Origin: Monarcha castaneiventris obscurior
Taxonomy: Eukaryota > Chordata > Aves > Passeriformes > Monarchidae
Assembly: GCA_026261815.1 (NCBI GenBank)
Contig: JAMPIT010000848.1
Location: forward strand, 4,030,001-4,094,000
Reading direction: 5' to 3'
DNA: 64,000 bases
The notes under the pieces are model-generated. The model did no database searches. It was not told the DNA's origin and worked only from the letters and a program-made list of their open reading frames with translations. This document shows, piece by piece, positions 13,691-25,090 of the stretch. Positions within the stretch are counted from its first letter, which is position 1; every line of letters begins with the position of its first letter. Both the position numbers and the translations under genes were made by a program.

Positions 13691-14814
13691 GTGTGAGATT
13701 ACTGAAGGAACAAAGAGATCTAGTAGGGCAGCTCAAGTTGTGTTGAGTTCACCCACCTGCTCAGCCTGGCCACAGAGAGATGTTGAGTTGCTTTGTATTC
13801 ATAACAGCAAAGAGTTGTCCTATCTACTACTGACGATAATAACTGCAATATTAGAAATTAAATGCTTATATTCTGTTAAGATTTTCTTCCTAGCATTTAA
13901 AAGAACAGGGCATAGTCAGTAGAAATTCTGCTTCCCATGTGCTTGCAGAAGGCAGCTTGACACCAAGTTTTGAAACTCACAGAAACACCTCCTTTCCACA
14001 CACTGCACTGAAACAGTTTGTATGTTTCTATTCAGTGAACACTGGCAAAAAAAACTGAGACAAGGAACAACTGAAAACAAGCCTAAAAAGATGGAAGGTT
14101 TGAAATCTATGAAAGCAGCCCTAGAAACAACTAAGTTCTGCCCTGACATAACCAAAGACCATGGAATTTCACCCGATAAATCATTCAATAACCCAGCTCA
14201 GCTGTTTCAAACTGTGTTTTATTGCCCCGTGCCCACTCAGCCTTAACCCAACTCATTGCACTGGAGGAAGGAGCAGTAACACTAATAACTTCCAGATTTT
14301 CTGGACTCACAAAGGGGTTCTACAGCCTGTGCTGGGAGGGCTTGGGAAGGCTCCTGGCATTCTCTCCTGCCTTTGCACACCTACAGCCTCGCCCAAATTA
14401 CCCCATTGTAAGTCCTCCATTACCCCACATGCATCACTTCATCCTTATCAAAGTGCAGAAGGCAGCTTATTCAGAGCATCTTCCTAGGCTGTAGATCCTG
14501 CCTGGAAAGATGACAGAAGTGCAGCTGGAGCAAACTCCACCACCAAAACAGCTCCCACACTCCAATCCCTGCACCCCCACAGCCCAGCGTGCAGAGCAGG
14601 AGCAAGATTTCAAAGGCACACCCAGAGCATCAGCTTGACCTTGAGCACCCAGAGCAGCCTCAGGCCTTTATCTGAGGGAGAGAAAACATCCCACCAAATT
14701 TCAATCAGAGGCTTTCAAAGGCACAAGTGCTCGCAGTTACAAAACAAACTCCGGTGCAGCTCCAAGCCTCCGCTGTGCCACAGGCAGTGCGCAAGGTTTC
14801 CGGCTGTCGGGCCG

Positions 14815-15110
14815 AGTGTATAATAGGCCTGATTTATAGTTATCAGCATGGGACTTGATTCGAAAGCTCAATCACCGTGACTTCTCACAGTGGGGTTTGC
14901 ATGCTGCAACGGGCCTCAAAATTGGAGAGGAATTTACCTCCCGCTGCCGAACATTACATAACAATCAACAGAAAACAAGCGGAGAGCAGCAGGAGGTCCC
15001 CATCATTAGCCTGCACAGTCATGTTAATGGAGATGTACACACACTCATCTATCTGCACTTATTATGGAGCTTGCCAGACTGTGGGATTACACTGCAAGAA
15101 GGAGTCTAGG
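14815..15110. other. Enhancer-like candidate conserved non-coding element
   Basis: This block keeps CpG dinucleotides in otherwise CpG-poor DNA (GGCCGAGTG, GATTCGAAAG, CACCGTGAC, CAACGGGCC, CCCGCTGCCGAAC, AAGCGGAG). It carries a GATA-type word (AGTTATCAGC), a SOX-type word (ATAACAATCAAC), and homeodomain-like words (CATGTTAATGG, CTTATTATGG). It lacks any repeat signature. Overlapping open frames at 14855-15109 and 14877-15179 are not in conserved exon style and lack a recognisable domain. The pattern suits an old regulatory element, but conservation cannot be seen from one sequence. Confidence 0.35.
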
Positions 15111-18100
15111 GCACAGAGAGACAAGATACAGGCAAAGAGCTTCAAAACTCCAGTCAATCCACTGAGATTTCCACATTAACGTGAGAGACTGGGGTCTGGG
15201 AGGTCCCAATCTCACATGTAGCAAAATGGCTCACAAACGTTTGGAGGTGCATGTGACCTTGTACTGTGCAAAACGCTGCTTTTCCTCTACAGAAATAACA
15301 GCTCTACCTTCACCTTTCTACCCCTTTTGAGCCTTGCTGCCAAGGCAACAGCTCCACCTCCACAAAAGGATGCCCACAAAGTTTTCTGAACTACTGTCAG
15401 CACGGCCACATTGGTCTGCATCCCAAAATAATCACAGACTTCAACGCCAATTAGATGGTTCATATTAGACAAACAGTAGTCCCCGTGGGGACTCCTGCTG
15501 CCTTGGCATACAAAAAAGGATGAAAGCAAAAACCTCACATAATTTAGAAAGCCATTCACACCAAAAGGGCTCATTTTAAACCTAATATTTTGGGTAACTG
15601 TAGCTTTGTTTTCATATGATGTATTGTCTTCAACATCCTAAGAGTACTCCAAAACATTCCTAAATCTCTCAAGACTGAGGGACAAATTTGTTCCATTTGT
15701 GGGCTTTTTAATGAATAAAGTGCTTGAACACCTGATGTGACTTAGCAAAGGTGAACAGAGTCAGAGCAGAAAACAGCCACATCACATTTTCTCTCCAGCC
15801 ACCACTTTGACTTTTAAAAATATTCCCCTTTCCCTCCCAAGCCAGCTATTTATTGTTCCTCCCTCATGGGGTAAACCCTGCAAATTCCTTCTAAAACTCA
15901 AGTATACAAGGTTAAGAAAAGGTCAAGACAGTCCAAGTCCCTCTATACTAATTTAGCATGAAGGAGGCAATCCATTTCCCCTTCCCAAACATGCATTAAA
16001 TGCAGAGCATCTCTAATGGCCTGAGAGTTTTCTCCTTGATGTTTCAAATATTCTTTCTAGATCACTAAGCTATGGATCTAACTTGTGTTATTTCTTTTAA
16101 CAAAATTAGAAATGACAGTTTTAAACAATCTTAATGTTATAATCAAATCAACTGGAATGTCATTAGCTTTCCCGATTGCCATTTTTCTTTTCTGATTAAT
16201 ACTGTGATTCCTGTAAGAAACACTCTTTTCTTAACCACTATAAACAACCAGTGCATTAACCCCATGCAGATTGACTATTTCTGCCATGTACCATTTACTA
16301 ACCAAGGGAGAGGTCTCACCCTGCCTCCTCAAAGAATGTTGTACCTGTTCTGTCCCTATCAATAAATCGACCCAGAAATATTTGCAAGCTATTGGTCATT
16401 GCACATTTTAAAATGAAAAGCCCCTTGCAGAATCCAGCCACAAATTGATCTGTTTGCACAAGGGTCTGGAAAGTATCTGTTGCAAGGACCAGACAGGACA
16501 ATACAAACCATCAACGACTGAAGAGCCCCTGGCTTGTCGCTGGAGATTTTTCTTTTAGACAGCCCAGAACACTGAGCAAGCTGTGCTACTTACCCATTTC
16601 AGAGCCTCTTTAACCTGAATACTCCTATCAAGCCCAAATGAGGAAATATACTGGTAGCACTGGGAGCTAGAGAACAATAAGGGACTAATACATAACTGAA
16701 TTAAAGTGGCTAAACACTTTTAGGCTCTACTTGAGCTATGTTAAAAAGAGCTGCTTGCTCAGTGGATGTTCAATGATCTCTGATAATTGTGTATTTAGCC
16801 ATAACATCACTGAACTGTTCTTATTCACTGTTTCTTCCCCAGCAAATCACCTTCTGGTTCTTATCCTGCATTTAATCTCTTTGTGCTTTGGGGTCAGGAA
16901 CACACTTCCTGGTTCATTTCTGAAGAAGTTCCACCACAGGAACTATGACTAGCAATTATTAGCACTAATAAGTACTAGCGAAGAACTAAGACACAAAGTT
17001 TATTAGCTTTCAAATATTTTTTTCTTTGTTTGATATTAGCCGGAAAAAATTAAGCAATCAAATTCTTCTCTGCTGATTGTGCCTTGTTTTCATAGACAAA
17101 GCCTCTTGGTTACAAGAGAGTTCAGGCCAGGAGCCCATCTCTAGGTTAGTGAACCTTAACCCAAAACCAACCAAGTGACATTGACTCAGGTAAGCCAAGG
17201 ACCTCCTGTTTCCACTTCAGCTGTTTTTCCTCTGGGAGATCATCTCCTTCTGACCATGTTTGGTGTTGTGCAACTGGGCCAAGCACCTACAGCATAAAGA
17301 AGCAATATGAACCCCACCTAGAACTGCTTCTAGGTCAGGAAAGTGCATGACAACAACCAACCAGAAAGGATGCCCCAAGATGTCCCACTGCACCACGAGC
17401 TACGTTGGGGCCAGCTCTAACATTCTGCTTTGTTCTCCCAAGTCAATGGATGGTGAAGCCCCTTCCTGCAGTGCTCAGGAGTGCCAGTGAATCAAAAAGG
17501 CATTATGGGAGACACTGTCGTGGTTTAAAAATTAAAGTTAGCAATTTATAGTCCACCAAAATTGCAGCTGGAACTACGCTGTAAATTCTCCCATGCCACC
17601 TACTGGTGCCTTCTTTATCTACCAACTGTATTTTATAGAGAGCCACACAAATGTTGTGCATTTATGGATGATGTTCAAACTCAGTTTTTGGTGGGCTTGA
17701 GTGGAAAGACACGAGGGTCAGTCCATAACACAGGATCTCCCTGTTTGGGCACCTTAAAAGATAATTAATTATTACTGCTGACAGCTTCAAGACCCCACAA
17801 AGATGGTGAGAAGCAACACGAAGGAATTCAGGGCAGAAAATTCTGCTCAGTACTAACACAAATCTGCCACGAGAAGGGCAGAGAAGCCAAACCACCTCAT
17901 ACACACCCCAAGAGACTTTATGAGAGCAAACCTCTGCTTGCTGCTGTCCAGAACACAGCTCCTACTGCAATCCTACAGCCAACACAGCTAGGACTGTCCA
18001 TGATCCTACTGGCATCACAACTATTTTCTTGGCTGGGCATAAAATGGAAGAAGAAAAAGAAATTAGTCTTGTTTAATCAACCTAAACTACTTTTTTTATT

Positions 18101-18229
18101 ATTTAACATTAAAAATTAGAGTCTGTCCTCCTCTAGCTAAAAGAAGAGCTGTCAGGTTCTGACCTAAGTCTAACCAAAAGGATGGGGAGAGGAAGGGGGG
18201 AGTTGGGAAAAATCAATGAATCTACGCTA
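15111..18229. other. Unique non-coding DNA, no gene recognised
   Basis: No gene or named repeat is recognised in about 3.1 kb. The part at 16070-16230 is A+T-rich with repeated TTAAA/AATTAG words and could be regulatory. A TGTCGTGGTTTAA word at about 17516 resembles the start of some avian endogenous retrovirus LTRs, but the following bases do not continue as one. Remaining frames are below 100 codons. Confidence 0.5.
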
Positions 18230-18700
18230 ATAAAGGTTATAGGAGTAAAATTTACGCTGGATGCAAGTATGATCCTGTAGTCTTTTTATTTTTTTGGCAT
18301 GCTGCCCCAGCATGATTTACGTCGAGATAACATGATGGAGCCTCCACCATTGAAAGGAATTAAATAAAAATGCAATAAAGGAGTACAAAATCAATCCGCT
18401 TACAGTTTTGTTTAATAAAAATTCATGAAGGATGGGCGGGCAGGCCCATAAGAAATACACCAGTTCAATGAGGGGGCTCTATCAAGCCCACAGCCATTAG
18501 AGTGTAGCAGCAGGATAGGATTATTGAACATTAGCATGAGTTAGCTGTGTGCCAGTGTGTTGAATATGCCTCAGTTCCCCCATCATTCCAAGCTCTGTCA
18601 TTGCTGCCAGTCAATAGCGCATCTATCACCTGAAATAATGGCCAAGAAAAGTACAAAAGATGGGGATTTGACCTTGACTGAGAAGCTGATCCATGGGGAT
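18230..18700. other. Enhancer-like candidate conserved non-coding element
   Basis: This is one of the most enhancer-like stretches in the window. It keeps CpG in A+T-rich surroundings (TTTACGCTGG, TTTACGTCGAG, CAATCCGCTTAC, GGATGGGCGGGC, AATAGCGCATC). It is dense in homeodomain/HOX-like words (GGAATTAAATAAAAATGCAA, TTTAATAAAAATTCATGAAG), an E-box (CACCTG) and CCATTG/CCATTAG words. It contains no retroposon signature. Open frames at 18557-18838 (plus) and 18598-18825 (minus) overlap one another and show no domain. The inference of regulatory function is from composition only. Confidence 0.4.
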
Positions 18701-20089
18701 TTTCCAACAGGGGAAGCTGTTTTTCCAGTCTGGAGGCTGGGACCAAAACCCCACAGCGGACCCAGCCTATCCCTGGCCATTAGCAGGTTACAAACCCAGG
18801 CTGGGTTTGGCTTCCCTGTTGTCACTTTTCACAGCTGAGTGAAACTTCTGTCATCTGGAGACATTTGCCCTAATGATAAGTTTGCATTTGTTTTCTTAAC
18901 TACAGTCTGAGGCCTGAATACACAGGCAAACAAACATGCCCTGTGGCATGGTAAGAAATTAATTGCAAAATCCTTTAGACACCCTGGTTTTATAAGAGGA
19001 GCTGCAAGGCTTGGCCTCACCCTTTCCCTCCAATGGGCATTTTAAAAGCTATTGCTTACAGTCATCTTGACAAAAAGATGATTTTAGTGGTCACAGGTTA
19101 CACGGATGAGCATTTCAGAACAGAACTTGGCCAAACCCATGCAGCATTTCTGTGGTTTTCCACCAAATGAACAATTTGACCAATAGTGGAACAGAACTGT
19201 TTCAATTCCTACCCTAGCAAACCATCTCATTTTCAGAACGCTCATTTGCTCTATGCTAATATCCACACTCTTTAGGTTTTTTTATTATCACACAGAGTTC
19301 AAGTGAAAACATGGCTGAAAAGATGGACTTGTGCCTTACATGAGCAAGGGCGAGTTTGCAAGTCAGGTGTGAACATTGCCAGTGTGCTCACAAAATACAG
19401 TGTGTGTGATGTCACCTAGTGGTCAGGACACATGGGACTGAGGGACAAGTAACATTTTCTAATTCCTCCACTAGCTGGAGGTACCTGCTGAAACTTCCCA
19501 AGGTCCATATCAAATAAGGACCACTCCAAGCCAGGATGAGGTAGATTTAGCTTTACACATACCTGGGATGGGATAGGTGCAGAAACAGTGGGATGTGAAT
19601 TATTTCCTCCAATGCCAGCAACTGCTAATTCCAAACTCCTTCTTCCCTGTACTCAAGTCAAGCCAAAAAAGTTAAATCACCCTTTTTTAGCCACCACCAG
19701 TGCTATCATGGTGCTGCAAGCCTGGGGACACCCAGGAACAGATAAAAGCACAGAACTCATCAGACTCCATGAATTATCCCCAGGTGTGCTTTGTGCATGA
19801 AATTCCTCTCAGAGCAGGGCCGGGTACAACTCCACAGCCTTAGACACATTCCAGCTTCTGCCAGCCATGCACTGGGTTTGCTGGGCTGGCTGATCTGCCC
19901 ACACCTTTCTCAGGAGGGGATTCATGCCTAGGGAAGCATTTCAGCTTAGCTTTCCCTCCACCAGACTAGAGGCAGCTCAGCTGACTCTGCTCTAAGCACT
20001 CATCACGTAGGAGCACAGAAAAAAGGCAAAATGCTGTATTAGCCCACTCCTCCCCGACAGAAGCCTCAGGCCAAGCAAAACTGCCCTGC
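18701..20089. other. Unique non-coding DNA, no gene recognised
   Basis: I see nothing that supports a gene or a named repeat. Short frames below 75 codons occur on both strands. Composition is mixed, with ordinary CpG depletion. Confidence 0.5.
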
Positions 20090-20250
20090 CAGTTTTTCCT
20101 GGTAGGCTTTTCTTGGCTGTTCCAGTACGTTGACTTGAAGGACAATAACCTCTAGCTTGTTTAACAACTTGTCCCTGCTGTGTAATTACACTTCTTTTAA
20201 TTGGCTCGTGGGGTTTAATCATCTCCTGGGACTCAGCTTCCAGCGTTTCT
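20090..20250. other. Enhancer-like candidate non-coding element
   Basis: The stretch has CCAGTACGTTGACTTG, CTAGCTTGTTTAACAACTTG, GTGTAATTACACTTC and TTTTAATTGGCTCGTGGGG. GTGTAATTACAC is a perfect 12-base palindrome around a homeodomain core, followed closely by a second TTTTAATTGG core. No repeat signature is seen. It lies just upstream of a G+C-rich stretch and the CR1 copy. Confidence 0.3.
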
Positions 20251-20734
20251 CATTAACTGCCGGCACGCACTCGTGCTCTGAGGACAGGGGGATGTGCTCC
20301 AGAGCTGCACACGGGGGAGGCTCTGAGGATCCAAAAGGAAAGGCTCACAGCAGAGCTCAGCCACGTACAGACACACTCCTCCGAGCCAGCTACACCCCAT
20401 CTGTAAAGCACACAGCCAGCTCTGCATCCCCGGGGAGAGGCAGCCAGCCCTGCTCACATCCACTGTCAACTCGTTGGAACAACGAGAGGAGGCAGAGCAC
20501 AGCAAGGATTGAGAAACCACTGAGAGGAAGACTCTTGGCAGAGGCATAGAAGAGTGGATATAGGAGCCACGCTGAGCCCCTTGCACAAGAAACTTCTCCC
20601 TGTTACCTCCCTCAGCCTCAACTATTCCAACATTTCTCTTAGAAGTTTGCAAACTTAGCTGATCTCAACATTACGCTTAAAAATGTATCTAACATTACCC
20701 CCACAGTAATATTGATATTCTTCATTTTATGCCA
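20251..20734. other. G+C-rich non-coding stretch before CR1
   Basis: The composition is G+C-richer than its surroundings, with some CpG (CTGCCGGCACGCACTCG, CACACGGGGG). Frames are open on both strands (20157-20549 plus, 20233-20652 minus) across the same bases, which suggests lack of stops from composition and not a gene. No domain is recognisable. Confidence 0.45.
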
Positions 20735-21227
20735 AGTGCCTTTGTGCCCTCCTCAAGCACAGGAGCAAGTCCAGAGGAAACCACAAAGGTGATCGAGAGC
20801 TGGAGCACCTCTGCTTTGGAGACAGGCTGAGAGCTATGGGTCACTGGGCTTGGAGAAGACAAAGCTTTAGAGAGACCCTTAGAGCTGCTTTCAGTATTTA
20901 AAGAGGCTACAAGAGATCTGGAGAGGAACTTTGTACAGAGGCAGATAGTGATAGGACAAGGGGAAAGTGTTTGAAGGACTAGAAGAGCAGAGAAGAGATT
21001 TAGATTGGATGTTAGAAAGAAATTGTTCCCTGTGAGGGTGGGCAGGCCCTGGCACAGGGTGCCCAGAGAAGCTGTGGCTGCCCCTGGATCCCTGGGAGTA
21101 TCCAAGGCCAGGTTGGATGGGGCTTGGAGCAACCTGGGATAGTGGAAGGTGTCCCTGCCCATGGCAGGGGTTAAAATGAGATGTCTTTAAGGTCCCTCCA
21201 ACCCAAACCATTCCATCACGGTGTGAC
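20735..21227 (+). repeat. CR1 LINE 3' end, well preserved
   Basis: This is a 5'-truncated chicken repeat 1 LINE in plus orientation, the dominant retroposon of birds. Successive diagnostic words are GAGCAAGTCCAGAGGAAACC, GCTGGAGCACCTCTGCTTTG, GGAGACAGGCTGAGAGCTAT, TGTTAGAAAGAAATTGTTCC, CTGGCACAGGGTGCCCAGAG, AAGCTGTGGCTGCCCC, GGCCAGGTTGGATGGGGCTT and GGTGTCCCTGCCCATGGCAG. The tail AAGGTCCCTCCAACCCAAAC follows. The closing ATTCTATG-type repeat is blurred (CCATTCCATCACGGTGTGAC). The copy covers the 3' end of the reverse-transcriptase reading frame and the 3' UTR. The frame is broken, so it is inactive. Open frames on the opposite strand here (20722-21162, 20891-21283) are by-products of the repeat. 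Confidence 0.95.
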
Positions 21228-23379
21228 AGCAAGGTGGGTTGTACAGAGGAAGTCTCTGCTAAGAGGTGACTGCTGCATCCCAAGCAGTCAGCACCAAAGG
21301 CTGCTCACAGGAGGATGAGCCAAGGACACGATACATTGCAGAAAATGGAAAAGGGTATTTGACATTTGCTGAAGGAACAACACTACGTTAAACTTGTACT
21401 GGCAGGGCCTTGAGATCCAAGTAGTTTTCTATTACTTCTCAGCCATGCTCGGCCGGTTTGTTTGATTTTTCCATCAGAATCCTGCAGCTCAGTTCACTTT
21501 ACCAGAGGGGGAAGTTGCTGGGAAAGGGACTGAGAAACAAGAATCTGTCAAAGAGTTGTTTTATTTCCTACAGCACTGGCTGACTGACCAAAATCCTATA
21601 AAAAAAATAGAAAAGAAAAAAAGTCAAATTCAGGAAAAAGCCCTGAACGTGTCAAGGCTTTTGGAACAAATGGCACAATAGGTTTTTCCTGTAGCCATAG
21701 GCATGTATTTCTTCTTATTTTTTATTTATTTATTTAAGCCCCTGTAACACACCATTTCCCCCAAAGGGCTGCAAAGGTTCAAAGGCTTTGAGAGCACCAA
21801 TAAATCATGACCACATAAATGTCCTGTAGTGAAGTTTGATTCTTATTTACCCGGGGTCTTTGGGCCAGTGCTCAGTCTGTGTTGGAGAAGGCAGATTTAC
21901 TTCTCCTGAGATGCCCTCAATTCACAGAGTGCTCATCTTTCAAGCAGCACCGCTCCAGCCTCAGCTGCCAAAACACTTCTAGCTGCAAGTTTCCATCATT
22001 TGCTTTATCACACTTCCCTTTCCCCTCCCAGATACCGGTCTGAACTAAGTTATGTTTAGAAATACCTTGTGAGTGGCCAGACTGTGAGTCAATGAATCCC
22101 TGTAAATCACTGCCATATGCAGAATAATTTCAAGCTTTAGTGAGCTTTCTCCTTGGGCCATCTCTTGCCATGATTCCCTCACTAAAATAATCCTCAGGAC
22201 CGTGGGGTGCTGTATAGCATGTAGGAAACTCAGCACAGGCATAAGCAGGCTACAAGAGTGGGGCATAAGAAACAGAGCATTAGAAACAGGACAGAAACAC
22301 TGCTTTAGATGAACTGGATGCCCTGCTGCACAGCTAGGGTGCAGTTCTGTCCTGCAGGCAGCAAAGCAGTGAATCAGACTCCACTCCACAGCAAGGATGA
22401 TCTGCTCATCCAACTCTGCTAAGAGGAAATAGGATCAGCAACAGAAACTCCAGCAGTTTGATTAAAGCAAGCACCTAATAGTGTAGCTGTTTCTTCACAT
22501 TTTTTTCTGTTCGGTGACTTAATCTAACATCCATTCTCCAATGTCAATGAATATTTACACCCAATCCACTTTGAAGTATCCTTTTTAATTATTCACAGTT
22601 AGTACAGCTGCAGGTATTCACTAGCAATTTGTGAACAGAGTCCATGTTAATTTTCTGGAAGCTTTTTTCTGGAAGAATTTTTTCTGACAGGAAACAGAAC
22701 CAACACCCAGAGAAGTAAATTAACTATTCACATGACTTAAAACTAAAAGACTGTAGATGCACGTGATTTTTCAGCTATGTACATGGAAAAATAAGAACTA
22801 AAGACAACTAATTATAGCAAGACATTTTGCTATAGAACCCTAATTTTTTTGAGGCACACAGACAAAGTGTTCAAGCACCACAGAAACATCACAGTTCTGT
22901 GCATCATTCATTAGAGAGATATAAATTTGCCAGACACATTAACCAAAAAACAACTCTTTGATTCAGTGGAATGTGACTGGGACATGTGTAGGTTCAATTG
23001 CAGTGGGAACGCACGTAGAGAATCTCATCCTCAGACAACAGCCTTGAACCCTGCAGGAATCTGCACAGCTCTGCTTTTAGGAAAGGCCTTTTGTCATTAA
23101 TAGTTTAAAAGTGTTGAAGGGAAATGTTGGCAAAACCCCAGCAGCAGATTTGAGTTCATTCTGTAACCTGAAAAACAGGTGGGTGAATTAATCTGCAACC
23201 AAGACCACTCTGTTCCACCCCACGCAAAAAAGCAAAGCCTAAATGGGGATCTAGTGTGCTCTGAATTATACCTATTTGACTTTTATTTAATTTGCCTTAG
23301 CTTTTCCCATTCTCTTTTGTCTGGAGAGTGCAGAAGCTCCTGGCCAGAGGACCTGCTCTTTAGCTTATAAATTTAAGGT
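21228..23379. other. Unique non-coding DNA, no gene recognised
   Basis: No gene or further retroposon is seen. It includes an A/T simple stretch at 21712-21736 (TTATTTATTTATTTAAG) and a triplet of TTTTCTGGAAG-like words at about 22650-22690. The 122-codon minus frame at 22045-22413 is rich in Cys, His and Leu, shows no recognisable domain and is probably chance. Confidence 0.5.
21712..21736. repeat. (TTTA)n simple repeat
   Basis: About five TTTA units follow a short T-rich lead. It is a simple repeat. Confidence 0.8.
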
Positions 23380-24110
23380 AACACAAATGCATTTCAGGCT
23401 GGTTTTATTTGTGCCATAATTGGTAGGGGGTTATCTTAATAAATAAATAAAGGCAGCTAAACATTTGCCATGTAGTCACATCTTCCAAGGGTTTTGGTCA
23501 GGGTGGTGCCCACATTATCCTACGGTGTTTGTGTTGTGTGCTCTGGATGACAAGTTTATTGGAAAATGAGCAAGAGCCCCTCTCCCAGCCACTGACAGCA
23601 AAAATCCATCTCCAACATAACAGACAGATATAATTGTTGTGCACCCTGTTAGACGTGCCAAGTGATTGATACAATGCAAAAAGGAGCAGGGTGAAATTAT
23701 GATGATCTAAAAAGATCTTTCTGGAACAGAGAAAGAGGAAGAGAATCATTTTTAATATGATTAATATTGCAGCAGAGAGGGGGAGAAAGGAAAGAGATGG
23801 GATTTGTTCCCTGCTATAACACTCTACTCCCAGGCAATACTGCTTAGCAGGAAAGCCTTCCAGCTGAGGGCTATGAAACAGTTATCACTGGTAGGTGATT
23901 AAGTTACTAATTCTTCAGGGAGAAGACATTTAGAGGCCCATATTAAAGGAGAGCGAGGCAAAATTACATTCCGTTTCAATTTAGTTTAGCAATTCTAGTG
24001 ATTTAGTTAAATGAAAAGCAATTGTTCCAATTAATAGTATTGAATGTTATTCATCAAAAGTGTCAAAACAGCTGTGTTGGTGCATTAGTAACCTATTCTC
24101 TTGTCAGAGA
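23380..24110. other. Enhancer-like candidate conserved non-coding block
   Basis: The block is ordered and A+T-rich, without repeat signature apart from a short AATAAATAAATAAA. It has many homeodomain, SOX and GATA-like words: GCCATAATTGGTAGG, GGTTATCTTAATAA, TATAATTGTTGTGC, AGTGATTGATACAATGC, ATATGATTAATATTGC, GCAATTGTTCCAATTAATAG and GTTATTCATC. A few CpGs persist (CCTACGGTG, TAGACGTGCC, GAGAGCGAGGC, TTCCGTTTC). It directly adjoins a CpG-rich patch and another enhancer-like block. Regulatory role is inferred only. Confidence 0.35.
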
Positions 24111-24114
24111 TATG

Positions 24115-24345
24115 GATAATTCCCCGGGATTGCACGGGGGAAATGGCAGAGCAGGCAGGAGCCTCCAGCGGAGCCGCACGTCCCGCAGCGTTAATGACTG
24201 CGGGGTCAAGGAGCTGCTGCCAGGCCCCAGCGGCTCCACACCGGCCTGGGAAGCACAGCTGGGGTTCAGCAGGGCAGGGGATGCTCCTGAACACATGAAT
24301 CTGGCTTTCACCCTGCCCGGTGCCATCCCACAAACGTCCTTCAGG
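24115..24345. other. Small CpG-rich, G+C-rich patch
   Basis: About ten CpG dinucleotides fall within the first 130 bases (CCCCGGG, GCACGGGG, AGCGGAGCCGCACG, TCCCGCAGCG, TGCGGGG, CAGCGGC, CACCGGCC), far above the rest of the window. Both strands have frames open across it (24022-24354 plus; 24093-24506 minus), which follows from few stops in G+C-rich DNA. It is shorter than a normal CpG-island promoter and no 5' exon, TATA box or splice site stands out. It might be a small orphan CpG island or a G+C-biased conversion patch. Confidence 0.45.
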
Positions 24346-24689
24346 ACAGTCTGACAGGGCAGCACAGCCCCACGCTGCTGGTGAGGGCAAAGGCAGCTGC
24401 TCCTCTCCTCCCCATCCCACTCCTTCCTCAGGGCTTTGTGCAGGAAAGGGTGAGACCTCCACCTTGCTTTGCCTAGAGCTGGTGCAAGAACAATTCGGAA
24501 AGCCAAGCCTCAGCAAGTGCCAAGCACCATTTTGATCCATGCCGAGTCCTCGGCAGAGACAGCGGCCCTGCAGCAGCTTTTCTCATGGAGCTCATCCATC
24601 AAAACAGTGATTAAGGAGCTAAGAGGAAAAGTTTGGACATAACCCCTGAATACAATGGGGTAATAAAACACAATGGTGCTGCTGGCCTG

Positions 24690-25090
24690 GGAATATGACA
24701 CTCTGGCACAGGACAGAACCTTCTATTTTGGGATAAACAGACCCCGGTCCGAACATGGCTGAGGGCATCCTGGAGCTCATTAATCTGTATGGGAATGACA
24801 GAGACAGGATAACAGGTCTGATAAGGGTTTCCTCCAGCCTTTTCCTCGCACCATGCAGGCCCCTGCAGCCATCTCAGCTATCTCCACTCAATAAGGCTTT
24901 ATACACTTCCTCCCACGACCCATAATTGCCATCTCAGTGCGGGCGATACTGTCGCCTTCCTTTCCTTTCAAATTTCCACAGCCTTTTTATGGGAGATTAG
25001 AAAATCCTGGCTTTTTTGGACTCTGCTGTTTGTTTTCTCCAGGAGCTAAAGAAAAACAAATGCATGCCGTGTAGCTGAGTGGAAGGACAC
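24690..25090. other. Enhancer-like candidate conserved non-coding element
   Basis: The stretch retains CpG (CCCCGGTCCGAAC, CTCGCACC, CCCACGACCC, GTGCGGGCGATACTGTCGCC, CATGCCGTG). It also holds GAGCTCATTAATCTG, GGATAACAGGTCTGATAAGG (two GATA-like words) and CGACCCATAATTGCC (a homeodomain core). There is no repeat signature and no credible open frame. CpG-retaining, motif-dense sequence in a gene-poor bird region is typical of deeply conserved enhancers, but that is inference. Confidence 0.4.

Noticed and set aside
17510..17540. Start of an endogenous retrovirus LTR (TGTCGTGGTTTAA)
   Set aside because: Only about 13 bases match. The following sequence is A+T-rich and does not continue as an LTR.
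20722..21283. Minus-strand frames of 146 and 130 codons as genes
   Set aside because: They are antisense to a clear CR1 retroposon tail.
24022..24540. Frames through the CpG-rich patch as a first coding exon
   Set aside because: Frames are open on both strands because stops are rare in G+C-rich sequence. No convincing splice donor in phase and no known protein start.
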